From the NCBI GenBank assembly GCA_037442005.1, contig JBBIRA010000015.1, positions 1-35,604 of the forward strand: DNA of 35,604 bases, read 5' to 3'. This document shows positions 16,314 through 25,226 of the stretch, piece after piece. Source of the stretch: Leptospirillum sp037442005. Lineage in GTDB: Bacteria > Nitrospirota > Leptospirillia > Leptospirillales > Leptospirillaceae. Each line of letters opens with the position of its first letter. Positions within the stretch are counted from its first letter, which is position 1. The notes beneath the pieces are model-generated. The model worked only from the letters and a program-made list of their open reading frames with translations, had not been told where the DNA came from and did not search any database. Position numbers and translations under genes: made by a program.

Positions 16314-17824
16314 GTTTTCGGGGAACCCAGTTTTTGCCGGATCAGCTCATTGACCTTCTGGGGGTTTGCCTGACCACCGGATTTTTTCATGACCTGACCC
16401 ACCAGAAATCCAAGCAGACGGTCTTTTCCGCCGCAGAAATCAGCCACCTCCCGAGGGTTTTCCCTGATGACGTCATCGATCCATCCGGTCAGGGCCCCTT
16501 CACCGGAAACCTGGGTAAATCCTTTTTCGGCGATCACCACCGAAGGGTGTTTTCCAAGGTCGATCGACAGCAGGTAAACCTCCTTGGCCTGATTCAGGGA
16601 GAGACTCTCTTCCATCACCTGTTTCATGATGTGGGCCAGACCTTCCCCGCCTGTTGAAAAGGCGGCTTCACCCCTCCGGTTCCACTCTCTCATCACTTCA
16701 GACAGAACAAAATTCAACAGCCGGAGACGCCCCTTTTCCCGGTCGAGGGAATGGGTTCGCGCGGCTTCTTCAAATCGGGCAAGCGATTCTTCAAAAAAAA
16801 CCGCCAGTTCCTCTTCTTCCACCAGTGTCCGGGCATCCTGTTCCAGAATCCCCAGCTCACGGGCCAGTCTCAATGCTTTTTCAGCGGGCAACTCCGGCAG
16901 ATTGGCACGTTCCTCTTCAATCAGGGACTCCGGAAAAATCACAGGCGGAAGATCCGGCTCGGGAAAGAACCGGTAATCAAGGGCCTCCTCCTTGGAGCGC
17001 ATGGGAAGAGTCCGCCCATTGGCCGTATCAAAAAGACGGGTCTCGCTCCGGATCCGCTCCCCCCGGTCCAGAAGATCCGACTGCCGTTCAAACTCATAGA
17101 CCAGCGCTTTCTGGACAAAACGGAAGGAGTTCATGTTCTTGACCTCCACCTTGACGCCAAAACGGCTGTCCCCCTTGATCCGGAGGGAAACATTGGCATC
17201 ACACCGGAAAGACCCCTCTTCCATGTTGCCATCCGAGACACCGCTCGCACGCAGGATCTGCCGGAGTTTTTTCAGGTAGGAGACCGCTTCGGAAGGAGTG
17301 CGGATATCGGGTTCGGAGACAATTTCCAGAAGGGGGACGCCCGCCCGGTTCAGGTCGACATGACTCGCCTCCGCGATCCCCGCATGAAGGTTTTTCCCCG
17401 CATCCTCCTCCATGTGAATCCGGTGGAGACGGATTTCCTTGTCCCCTGTTGGCGTCGGAACAATGATCGATCCCCCGGTCAGGAGAGGGTGTTCAAACTG
17501 GGAGATCTGATACCCTTTGGGAAGATCCGGATAGAAATAATGTTTCCGGTCAAACAGGCTTTTGCGGTGAATCGAGCAGCCCAGAGCGAGTCCCAGACGG
17601 ACTCCCAGCCTGAGAGCCCGTTCATTCATGACCGGAAGAACCCCGGGATAACCGAGACAAACCGGACATGTCAGGGAATTGGGCGGGGCACCGAACCGGT
17701 TTTCACAACGGCAGAACATCTTCGTCCGGGTCAGGAGCTGTGAATGGACTTCAAGTCCCACGACCATTTCATAGCGGGACCCATCAATCATGGCGTCTCC
17801 TGTCACGGCCACATTGTCCATCAT
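16310..17824 (-). CDS. gatB: Asp-tRNA(Asn)/Glu-tRNA(Gln) amidotransferase subunit B
   Basis: 504 residues. Binds mischarged tRNA and phosphorylates its Glu or Asp before amide transfer from GatA. Diagnostic features: VGLEVHSQL near the N terminus, a zinc site C-R-C ... CPVC within FCRCENRFGAPP and TCPVCLGYPG, FDRKHYFYPDLPKGYQISQ and HIPF-like LHRIHMEEDAGK. The C terminus carries the helical YqeY-like tail domain, ending with the NELIRQKLG motif that contacts tRNA. ATG 17824 overlaps the gatA stop by 4 bases. An earlier-than-usual start adds about 15 residues before VGLEVH. Confidence 0.97.
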   Translation of the reverse strand: MMDNVAVTGDAMIDGSRYEMVVGLEVHSQLLTRTKMFCRCENRFGAPPNSLTCPVCLGYPGVLPVMNERALRLGVRLGLALGCSIHRKSLFDRKHYFYPDLPKGYQISQFEHPLLTGGSIIVPTPTGDKEIRLHRIHMEEDAGKNLHAGIAEASHVDLNRAGVPLLEIVSEPDIRTPSEAVSYLKKLRQILRASGVSDGNMEEGSFRCDANVSLRIKGDSRFGVKVEVKNMNSFRFVQKALVYEFERQSDLLDRGERIRSETRLFDTANGRTLPMRSKEEALDYRFFPEPDLPPVIFPESLIEEERANLPELPAEKALRLARELGILEQDARTLVEEEELAVFFEESLARFEEAARTHSLDREKGRLRLLNFVLSEVMREWNRRGEAAFSTGGEGLAHIMKQVMEESLSLNQAKEVYLLSIDLGKHPSVVIAEKGFTQVSGEGALTGWIDDVIRENPREVADFCGGKDRLLGFLVGQVMKKSGGQANPQKVNELIRQKLGSPKT

Positions 17825-19302
17825 GCTCCCCCTTTCCAGGGCGCCAAACCCGGCCTGACCTGTTCATGGATCTGTTGAGCCACCTTCAGGAGGATCCCTT
17901 CGGACCAGTGGGGACCGATCAGCTGAGCGCCCACCGGCAACCCTTGCGGGGTCGGAAAGGACGGGGTGGACAACGCCGGAAGGCCGGCCAGATTGGCAGA
18001 GATCGTGAAGATATCCGACAGATACATGGATAACGGATCGGAGATCTTTTCCCCGAAACGGAATGCCACCGTCGGTGTCACCGGTGCAAACAGAATGTCG
18101 CACTGGGAAAAAGCCCGGATAAATTCTTCACGGATGAGGGCCTGCACCTGCTGTGCCTTGCGGTAGTACTGGTCCTGATATCCTGCCGACAGCGCAAATG
18201 TCCCCAACAGGATCCGCCGTTTGACCTCCGGACCGAAGCCTTCCCCGCGGCTTTTCTCGTAGAGCTCTTTCAGATCCCTGACACCCGTTTTTCTTTCGCC
18301 ATAACGGATCCCGTCGAAACGGGAGAGATTCGAGGCGGCTTCGCTGGTGGCGATCAGATAATAGACATTGACCGCATACATCGTCGAGGGAAGATGAACC
18401 GGTTTCAGAACCATCCCGGCATCTGTCAGGATCTTTCTTGTTTTCTCCAGGGAAGATCGGACATCATCATCGACACCATCACCCCAGAACTCCTCAGGAA
18501 GACCCACCACAAGCCCTTTGACCGATTTGTCAAAATCCCGGACCATCTCCCGGGGATCCCGTGGCACAGAGGTCATGTCGAGGGGATCATGGCCGGCCAG
18601 AAGCGCTGTCACATGCAACGCATCCTCCGGGTTTGTGGCAAAGGGACCGATCTGATCGAGCGAGGAGGAAAAAGCGACCAGCCCATGGCGTGAGATCCGG
18701 CCATAGGTCGGCTTGAGCCCCAGGACACCGCAGAAGGCGGCGGGTTGACGGATTGATCCCCCGGTATCCGATCCCAGGGAAAGGGGAGCAAGTCCCGATG
18801 CCACGGAAACGGCCGATCCCCCTGAAGACCCTCCCGGAACGCGTTCCGTGTCCCAGGGATTACGGGTGACCCCCATTGCGGAGTTTTCCGTCGAGGAACC
18901 CATGGCAAACTCATCCATGTTGGTCTTTCCCAGAACGACCGCCCCCGCAGCCAGAAGCTTTTTGACCGCCGTTGCCGTGTAAATGGAGCGGTGGTTGGCC
19001 AGAATCCGGGAGGCGCAGGTCGTGGGCAGACCTTCAAGATTCAGGTTATCCTTGATCGCGACAGGATACCCGTAGAACAGGGAACGGACTCGGGATTCAT
19101 GACGTCTTCCGTCCAGCTGGCGAGCCCGGTTGATGGCGTTCGGGTTCGTTGTCAGGTAGGAGCCTAAATGACCATCCCGGGCGGCAATCCGGTCCAGATA
19201 AAATCGGGTCACCTCTTCGATGGAGATCTCGCCCCGGTCCCGGGCACCGGCAAACGTCGTCACCGTCGACAAAAACTGATCCATCTCCTGGGGATTGGCC
19301 AT
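17821..19302 (-). CDS. gatA: Asp-tRNA(Asn)/Glu-tRNA(Gln) amidotransferase subunit A
   Basis: 493 residues. Amidase-signature glutaminase that frees ammonia for GatB. The Ser-cisSer-Lys triad is visible: Lys in VAIKDNL, the cis-Ser in VPGGSSGGSA and the nucleophile Ser in GSDTGGSIRQPA. The ATG at 19302 is chosen because it shares its first base with the panD stop (TGATG) and gives a standard length. A longer frame to 19332 would overlap panD. The coupled arrangement suggests translation from the panD ribosomes. Confidence 0.97.
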   Translation of the reverse strand: MANPQEMDQFLSTVTTFAGARDRGEISIEEVTRFYLDRIAARDGHLGSYLTTNPNAINRARQLDGRRHESRVRSLFYGYPVAIKDNLNLEGLPTTCASRILANHRSIYTATAVKKLLAAGAVVLGKTNMDEFAMGSSTENSAMGVTRNPWDTERVPGGSSGGSAVSVASGLAPLSLGSDTGGSIRQPAAFCGVLGLKPTYGRISRHGLVAFSSSLDQIGPFATNPEDALHVTALLAGHDPLDMTSVPRDPREMVRDFDKSVKGLVVGLPEEFWGDGVDDDVRSSLEKTRKILTDAGMVLKPVHLPSTMYAVNVYYLIATSEAASNLSRFDGIRYGERKTGVRDLKELYEKSRGEGFGPEVKRRILLGTFALSAGYQDQYYRKAQQVQALIREEFIRAFSQCDILFAPVTPTVAFRFGEKISDPLSMYLSDIFTISANLAGLPALSTPSFPTPQGLPVGAQLIGPHWSEGILLKVAQQIHEQVRPGLAPWKGGA

Positions 19303-19667
19303 CAGAGTGCGTACTCCCGGGAGCGAATGCAATTCTCCGGATCGACCTTGACAATGACCGGCCGGTACTCCTTGAGCTCTTCTTCGGAGTAGTGGGCGTA
19401 ACAGAAAATGATCACCCGGTCACCGACCGCCCCTTTTCTCGCTGTCGGCCCGTTCAGACAGACAGTACCGCTTTTTCGTTCTCCGGGGATCACATAGGTG
19501 ACCAGTCGCTCCCCATTGTTCAGGTTGCTGATCACAACCTGTTCAAAGGGAGCAAGTCCTGCGGCATCCATCAGGTCGGGATCAAGGGTCAGGCTTCCCT
19601 CATATTCAAGATCGGCCTGGGTAACGGTGGCTCGGTGGATTTTGGAACGAAGCATGGCTCTCAACAT
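19302..19667 (-). CDS. panD: aspartate 1-decarboxylase proenzyme
   Basis: 121 residues. Makes beta-alanine from aspartate for pantothenate and CoA synthesis. The pyruvoyl group forms by self-cleavage at Gly24-Ser25. With the ATG at 19667 the sequence YEGSLT places Gly and Ser exactly at 24 and 25 and Lys at 9, as in E. coli PanD, so this start is well supported. The longer frame to 19718 would overlap gatC. The start is 4 bases after the gatC stop. It sits between gatC and gatA, splitting the gat genes. Confidence 0.95.
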   Translation of the reverse strand: MLRAMLRSKIHRATVTQADLEYEGSLTLDPDLMDAAGLAPFEQVVISNLNNGERLVTYVIPGERKSGTVCLNGPTARKGAVGDRVIIFCYAHYSEEELKEYRPVIVKVDPENCIRSREYAL

Positions 19668-19671
19668 AAGA

Positions 19672-19971
19672 TTAACGACCTTCCTCAACAATGCGGGGGA
19701 CCCGAAAGAATCCTCCATGGCTATCCGGTGCGTTCAGAAAAACCAAAGACTGGGGCAATGAAGACGAGGGGACATCGGGAGCCAGATCTGTGGGACCCTC
19801 CGTTTCTTGCTTGGCAACAATACCCGGAGGAGGCAAAGAGACCCTTGAGAGCCCCTCCACATAATCAAGGATCCGGGACAACTCGTCGGCCACCCGGGAC
19901 TCCTCCCGGGCGTCAAGGCTCAGGCTGGCAAGCCTTGCCACATGCAACACCTGTTCTTTTGTAATGATCAA
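19672..19971 (-). CDS. gatC: Asp-tRNA(Asn)/Glu-tRNA(Gln) amidotransferase subunit C
   Basis: 99 residues, as expected for GatC, which stabilises the GatA-GatB contact. It reads VLHVARLASLSLD early, then ILDYVEGLSRV, and closes with FFRVPRIVE, all standard GatC elements (family pattern 'VxxVAxLARLxLxxxE ... FVVPRVLE'). A TTG at 19971 is the likely start: GAAGGGAG lies about 6 bases upstream and the family normally begins a few residues before the ITKEQV segment. The longer frame to 20073 would run through the promoter. Confidence 0.92.
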   Translation of the reverse strand: MIITKEQVLHVARLASLSLDAREESRVADELSRILDYVEGLSRVSLPPPGIVAKQETEGPTDLAPDVPSSSLPQSLVFLNAPDSHGGFFRVPRIVEEGR

Positions 19972-20005
19972 CTGGCGCTCCCTTCCGGTCTCAAAAGACG
20001 TTCTG

Positions 20006-20034
20006 ATTATAGTGTATGGAAGAGCAATCGACAA
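20006..20034 (-). promoter_or_regulatory. strong sigma-70 promoter of the gatC-ftsB operon
   Basis: Minus strand TTGTCG (20034-20029), 17-base spacer, perfect TATAAT (20011-20006). The expected start of transcription is about 28 bases before the gatC TTG codon. It lies within 40 bases of the pcrA stop. Confidence 0.8.
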
Positions 20035-20041
20035 ACCGCCC

Positions 20042-22318
20042 CTATCCGGATGCAGACGGGTCCAGCCACTCAATATTGGCGTACCGCTCCAGAATCTTCT
20101 TCACGCCGGCATTGCCGAACGCAATGGAAAGCTCCCTGTCGGCACCATCCCCTGTTACCCCCACAATCTGCCCTTCCCCGAACCGCGCATGGCGGACCCG
20201 ATGGCCGACCTTTTCGTGGTGGCGGTTTTCAACCGGGGTGGGAGGAGCTTCAACGAAACGCTCTTTCGCCGGACCGACGGAAGAGAGACGGGGAGCCACC
20301 CGGGTTCCCGGCCGGGCCATCCCCCCTTCCGGAGCACCCGCCGTGCGGGTAAAGGCGGGGCGGGAACCGGGGGTAAAGTCCTCCCGGCGGGGGAGATCTC
20401 CGCACACCATGGATGCGGGGAGATCAAACAGAAATCGGGAGGGACGGGCAGACTGGACCCGACCAAACATCTGCCGGGTCACGCAATAGGACAATGCCAG
20501 CGATTTCGAGGCTCGGGTCATCGCCACATAGAATAGCCTCCGTTCTTCCTCGACATCGGTCGCTTCACGGGCCCGGACGGGGATGATCCCCTCCTCAACC
20601 CCTGATACAACAACGTGAGCGAACTCGAGCCCCTTGGACTGATGGATGGTCAGAAGGCTGACCCGGTCCACCAGGGTCGACGGCTCTCCTCCCAGGGAAT
20701 CATCCTGGGACAGGGCCGTTTCTTCCAGAAAACGGGAAGCCACCCGTTCAATCCCTTCTGTTTTTGCCCATTGATCGAATCGTCCCGCCAGCGCCAGGAG
20801 TTCATCGATCAGGTTCAGCCTGACACCGCCCTCCTCCATGTCCCCCTCCAGGTATTTCCGGTAGTCGATCCATTCGATCAGACCGGAAAAGATCGAGGAA
20901 AGCGGCCGGTCTTCTTCGACCAGACGGATCCCCCGCTCAATGACCGAGGACAGTGCCAGGATGTTCGGGCCCTGACGGGGATTCGATTCTCCCGCAAAAA
21001 CCCGCAGGAGCTCGGTCACGGGAAGATTCTCCCCGGGACAGATGGCCGCCAGCCGTTCCAGCGCCTTCTCCCCGAGTCCACGGGCGGGGACATTCAGGAT
21101 CCGGACCAGGGACAACCGGTCGTGCGGGTTGACACAGATCCGGAAATACGCCATCAGATCCCGGATTTCCCGGCGATCAAAAAAGCTGGCTCCGGAGGAA
21201 CCGACCTTGTAGGGGACAGAAAGCTCTGAAAAGGCTTTTTCGAGAGGGCCGGACTGGGCATTCATCCGGAAAAGGACCGCATGATCCGAATAGCGCCCCC
21301 CGCGGGCGACATGGTCCCGGATGCGCCGGGCAATGGATTCGGCTTCATCACGCTCATCGGAGAAGCGGACGAGTTCAACCGGTTCCCCCCGGGTCCCGGT
21401 TGAGACCACATTCTTGTCGAAACGGCGGGTGGCCTTGGAGATCAGGGCGGCGGAAGCGGCCACAATCGCATCGGTTGAGCGGTAGTTCGTCCGCAACAGG
21501 ACCCGTTTTACATTTTTATATTCTTTGGGAAAGGAATGGATATGTCCGACATCCGCTCCCCGGAAACGGTAGATCGACTGGTCGTCATCACCGACGACGG
21601 TCACGTTCGAAAGATCCTTTGAAAAGAGGCGCAACAGCTTTTCCTGGACAGGATTCGTATCCTGGTACTCATCGACAAGGATGTGGGCGAAATGGCTCTG
21701 GCAAACGGAGCGCAAAAGGGGGTCCACCACCAGAAGCGTCATGGCCCGGATCAACAGGTCATCATAGTCAAGGACCTGATTCTCTCGAATCCGGCGCTCA
21801 TAATCCCCATAGAGAACCGCCATCTGTCGCATGGGACCGAACAGGGCGGAGGAAGCGAGCTTTTCCGGCGTTTCCTCTTTCATCTTCCATTGACTGATTC
21901 TCAACAGAAGCTGTTTGGGGTCGATTTCATCATCGGGAATCCGGGCCGCCTTCAGAATATCCTTCACCAGCAACCGCTGGTCGTGTCCATCCATGACGGT
22001 GAACGAGGGGGGCAAACCGGCCCTGTCGGCATTCTCCCGGAGAAAGCGGGCCGAGATGGCATGAAACGTCCCGACCCACGGAAGCCGGGCACCCGGCCGG
22101 GCTTCCCGGATCCGGGAAACCAGCTCCCCGGCCGCTTTACGGGTGAATGTCACGGCCATGATCCGGTCTTCGGGAAGGGCGTGGAGGTCGAGGAGGTGCA
22201 GAAGACGCGAGATGACCACCCTGGTTTTTCCCGACCCGGCAGGGGCCAGAACCAGAAGCGCCCCTCCCTCGTGCTGAACCGCTTCCCGCTGTTCAGGGTT
22301 CAGTTCGTCGATGCTCAC
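20042..22318 (-). CDS. pcrA: UvrD/PcrA-type superfamily 1 DNA helicase
   Basis: 758 residues. 3'-5' helicase for excision repair and replication-fork upkeep. Motifs in order: Walker A LAPAGSGKTR (residues ~24-33), motif II VDEYQDTN, motif III GDDDQSIYRFRGAD, motif IV LLRTNYRST, motif V TIHQSKGLEFAHV and motif VI RRLFYVAMTRASKSL. The C terminus has the PcrA-type Tudor module, VRHARFGEGQIVGV ... AFGNAGVKKILERYANIE, which binds RNA polymerase in Bacillus PcrA. This favours pcrA over rep. GTG start; it overlaps the TolB-like gene stop by 4 bases (GTGA). Confidence 0.95.
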   Translation of the reverse strand: MSIDELNPEQREAVQHEGGALLVLAPAGSGKTRVVISRLLHLLDLHALPEDRIMAVTFTRKAAGELVSRIREARPGARLPWVGTFHAISARFLRENADRAGLPPSFTVMDGHDQRLLVKDILKAARIPDDEIDPKQLLLRISQWKMKEETPEKLASSALFGPMRQMAVLYGDYERRIRENQVLDYDDLLIRAMTLLVVDPLLRSVCQSHFAHILVDEYQDTNPVQEKLLRLFSKDLSNVTVVGDDDQSIYRFRGADVGHIHSFPKEYKNVKRVLLRTNYRSTDAIVAASAALISKATRRFDKNVVSTGTRGEPVELVRFSDERDEAESIARRIRDHVARGGRYSDHAVLFRMNAQSGPLEKAFSELSVPYKVGSSGASFFDRREIRDLMAYFRICVNPHDRLSLVRILNVPARGLGEKALERLAAICPGENLPVTELLRVFAGESNPRQGPNILALSSVIERGIRLVEEDRPLSSIFSGLIEWIDYRKYLEGDMEEGGVRLNLIDELLALAGRFDQWAKTEGIERVASRFLEETALSQDDSLGGEPSTLVDRVSLLTIHQSKGLEFAHVVVSGVEEGIIPVRAREATDVEEERRLFYVAMTRASKSLALSYCVTRQMFGRVQSARPSRFLFDLPASMVCGDLPRREDFTPGSRPAFTRTAGAPEGGMARPGTRVAPRLSSVGPAKERFVEAPPTPVENRHHEKVGHRVRHARFGEGQIVGVTGDGADRELSIAFGNAGVKKILERYANIEWLDPSASG

Positions 22319-23646
22319 TCCGGGTCGGCATCCAGAATGGTGGATCTCCAGATGCCGGGAAACCGGGCATTGGACTCTTCGCTTTCATCCTGGGAAACAA
22401 ACAGGATCTCCCGGCTGTCCGGAGAAAAGGAGGGGCGGCAGCTCATGAGTTTTGACGAGGCATCCACCGGTGCGAGCTTGATGGGAGCTCCCCCGGAAAC
22501 CATCTGGAGCGTTGGCTCCGTGGGCCATGTCCAGAAAGGCTTCCCGTCGGGCTTGGTTCGAAGGTAGACAAACGACTCCCCGGAAGGAGCCCACAAGGGG
22601 TAGAGGTTAAATCCGCTTTTGACAACCGTCGTGATTTCCTGGCTTGGAAGATTCAGCAGGGAGATTCCCCGGCCACCCCCTTCAAGATGGGTTTCGAGAA
22701 GAATATTGTCCCCCGACAATGGGGCAATGGGGTAGAAAAACTCCTGATGCTCCGTCAGCTGATCAACATGGCCTGTCTCCACCTCGATCCGGTGAATCGA
22801 ATACCGGCGGGAGGGCTTCTGGATCTGAAGGTCTCTCGTATGAAAAAAGAGGAATCGCCCATCGGGAGACCACGTGAAATGATCAAGATGTTCGCGGGTC
22901 CGGAAAATCTCCCGTCGATCCTGTCTTTCGGGGTCGTACAGGTAAATGAAACATTCCTCCCGGCCCCGGCCTTCCTTGAAGCGGACAATCACCGCAAGAA
23001 GATCCCCTTTCGGTGACCAGTGAAAATCTCCCAGCTCTTCTTCATGGTGCAACCGTTCTTGTGGCCACTCGATGATATTGACGGGATTTTCTCCGGACGC
23101 ACCGCACACGACAAGCTGATCGGCCAGAATTTTCCGGACTTTCTTTTTCCAGAGAAACCGTTCGGTGTAGTCCTTCCAGCGCTGACGGGTGTGAAGCGCC
23201 AGGAACCTCCCGGAGGGAGAGACATCCACCGTATTGACCCGGTATTCATCAATGGCAAAAGGAAGCTTGAACACATCCTTCGTTTCAAGGTCCGCCCGGA
23301 AGAGGCTCCACCGCGGACCGATCGACTCCCAGGCCGGATCGTCGAAGTGAAAATAGAGGTAACGGCTGTCCGGAGACCAGACCGGCAGCAGATCGATATA
23401 TCCGCGTCCGCGTTCCCGATAGTTCAGGGCCACCAGATCTCCCCGGATATCAAGACGTTCTTCCCCACCATCCGAAGAAATCACCGTCAGGCATCCTAAA
23501 TCCCTACGCTCATTCATGGCATCCGGGTCTGTGAGCCTCACATAGGAGATCATGCGGCCATCGGGGGAGAATGAAGGAACAAGCAACTCCACCTTGCCTG
23601 GAACAAGTTTTGTGGTTTCAACTCTTACAGCTGACTTCACTGCCAT
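22315..23646 (-). CDS. TolB-like PD40 beta-propeller protein
   Basis: 443 residues without signal peptide or membrane helix, so cytoplasmic. It contains about seven PD40/TolB-type blades: PSFSPDGRMISYV, PVWSPDSRYLYFH, VDVSPSGRFLALH, FHWSPKGDLLAVI, FTWSPDGRFLFFH, YPLWAPSGESFVYL and PSFSPDSREILFV. A closed propeller of this sort usually binds proteins. Partner unknown; it may work with the helicase it is coupled to. The ATG at 23646 has GGAGGG 10 bases upstream. There are 86 bases between the glmU stop and this start. Confidence 0.8.
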   Translation of the reverse strand: MAVKSAVRVETTKLVPGKVELLVPSFSPDGRMISYVRLTDPDAMNERRDLGCLTVISSDGGEERLDIRGDLVALNYRERGRGYIDLLPVWSPDSRYLYFHFDDPAWESIGPRWSLFRADLETKDVFKLPFAIDEYRVNTVDVSPSGRFLALHTRQRWKDYTERFLWKKKVRKILADQLVVCGASGENPVNIIEWPQERLHHEEELGDFHWSPKGDLLAVIVRFKEGRGREECFIYLYDPERQDRREIFRTREHLDHFTWSPDGRFLFFHTRDLQIQKPSRRYSIHRIEVETGHVDQLTEHQEFFYPIAPLSGDNILLETHLEGGGRGISLLNLPSQEITTVVKSGFNLYPLWAPSGESFVYLRTKPDGKPFWTWPTEPTLQMVSGGAPIKLAPVDASSKLMSCRPSFSPDSREILFVSQDESEESNARFPGIWRSTILDADPE

Positions 23647-23732
23647 CTGGCGGCCCTCCTGCCGTTAACAATGTCCGGATCCAATCTCCTGATGTCTCGA
23701 CCCTTGATGTTAACAGAGCCATATCAGGATTT

Positions 23733-25169
23733 TCACCCCCCTTGACGGCTCTCTTCCGGATGAGCGCGTGAAGCCTTGTTTTTCTGAAGACGATCCCGGT
23801 AACGCCTGGCCGCTCCCTCCCGATTTTCCTGCGGATGGCGGGAAAGAGCCAGTCCATCGGCCGGCACGTTTTCCGTAATGGTCGACCCCGCTCCAATAAC
23901 CGCCCCATCCCCGATCTCGACCGGAGCGACAAACTGGGAATCGCTTCCGACAAACACATTCTTCCCGATGACAGTCCGGTGCTTCCCGACGCCATCATAA
24001 TTGCAGGTGATTGTCCCGGCGCCGATATTGGACCCTTCGCCGACTTCAGCATCGCCCAGATAGGCCAGATGGTTCGCCTTGGAGCCGGCCCCGAGACGGG
24101 TTTTTTTAAGCTCCACGAAATTTCCGACATGGGCGTCCGGACCGATCCGGGAATCCGGACGGATATGGGCAAAGGGACCGATGATCGCACCCTGTTCAAG
24201 CTGGCTTTGGGTAATGACGCAATGATCACGGATCGTCACCCCCGGCCCCGCAACGACATCGGTCAGATGGCTTCCCGATCCCACCTGCGTTTTCTCGGAC
24301 AACACCACCTCTCCTTCCAGAATGACACCGGGGGAGAGAAGAACACCTGGGGCCAGTTTCACGCGGGGGCCCACATAGGTTGCGTCCGGATCCCAGAAAG
24401 TGACCCCCTTCTGCATGTGGCCACGGTTGATCCGGCTTCTGAGCAGTCGGGAAGCGACACTCAACTCTTCCTGGGTATTCACCCCCAGCGCCACATCCGG
24501 ATCCATTTCCACCCCGCCGACAAAAAGCCCTGCCCCGCGGACAAGCTCCACAATCGTTGTCAGGAAGCGCTCTTTTTTTTCGGGGTGGGGAGCGATCCGG
24601 GGCAGAAAGGTTTCAAGAACCTCACGGGAAAACAGATAGATACCGACATTGATCTCCCGGATCCGCTGTTCTTCCGGGGACAGGTCGACAAACTCCTTGA
24701 TCTCTGACACACCGGATCCATCGCGGATCACCCGCCCGTATCGTCCCGGCTCCCCGATTTCGGAGGTGCCGATCGTCATGGCCGCCTCCGACGAACGGGC
24801 CCGGCTGACAAAGTCGTCCAGCATCGCCCCTGTCAGCAGAGGAGCATCGCCGTTGACGACAAGCAGATGCGTCGCGATTCGGGTATTCCATTGTGGCGTA
24901 TTCAGAACGGCTTCGACCGCTCCGAGTGTTCCGTCCATGATTTTCTGATGGGCCCAGAGAACCCCGGAAGGAAGGGCATGGCTTAAGGAGTCACGACCAT
25001 GAACGGCGTGAATGGCCCGGGGGGACTCCGACATCCTGGACAGGGCTTCGTAAGGATACCGGATCAGGGGATCACCAAGAATCGGGGACAACATTTTTGT
25101 CACGGGCGAATACATCCGCGTTCCGAAACCGGCAGCCAGAATGGCGGCCTCCAGAGAAAACCCAGCCAT
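23733..25169 (-). CDS. glmU: bifunctional GlmU: UDP-GlcNAc pyrophosphorylase / GlcN-1-P acetyltransferase
   Basis: 478 residues. Makes UDP-N-acetylglucosamine for peptidoglycan and LPS. N-terminal pyrophosphorylase: LAAGFGTRMYSPVTK (family LAAGxGTRM), NGDAPLLT and EINVGIYLF. C-terminal left-handed beta helix: repeated hexapeptides such as GPGVTIRDHC and GSGSHLTDVV, then the acetyltransferase site NHLAYLGDAEVGEGSNIGAG and TCNYDG. Length is close to the usual ~455-460. The ATG at 25169 has GGAG in place; a TTG one codon earlier is also open. The C-terminal tail is basic and hydrophilic. 57 bases after the DUF502 gene. Confidence 0.95.
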   Translation of the reverse strand: MAGFSLEAAILAAGFGTRMYSPVTKMLSPILGDPLIRYPYEALSRMSESPRAIHAVHGRDSLSHALPSGVLWAHQKIMDGTLGAVEAVLNTPQWNTRIATHLLVVNGDAPLLTGAMLDDFVSRARSSEAAMTIGTSEIGEPGRYGRVIRDGSGVSEIKEFVDLSPEEQRIREINVGIYLFSREVLETFLPRIAPHPEKKERFLTTIVELVRGAGLFVGGVEMDPDVALGVNTQEELSVASRLLRSRINRGHMQKGVTFWDPDATYVGPRVKLAPGVLLSPGVILEGEVVLSEKTQVGSGSHLTDVVAGPGVTIRDHCVITQSQLEQGAIIGPFAHIRPDSRIGPDAHVGNFVELKKTRLGAGSKANHLAYLGDAEVGEGSNIGAGTITCNYDGVGKHRTVIGKNVFVGSDSQFVAPVEIGDGAVIGAGSTITENVPADGLALSRHPQENREGAARRYRDRLQKNKASRAHPEESRQGG

Positions 25170-25226
25170 CAATCACTCCTTCTGTCGAACGGGAAAGCGT
25201 TCGGGAAAGCCAACGGGATCAAAAAC

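Noticed and set aside
23618..24229. 203-codon minus-strand frame over the 3' part of glmU
   Set aside because: Overlaps the well-supported GlmU hexapeptide region in another frame; Ser/Arg/Pro-rich composition of a shadow frame.
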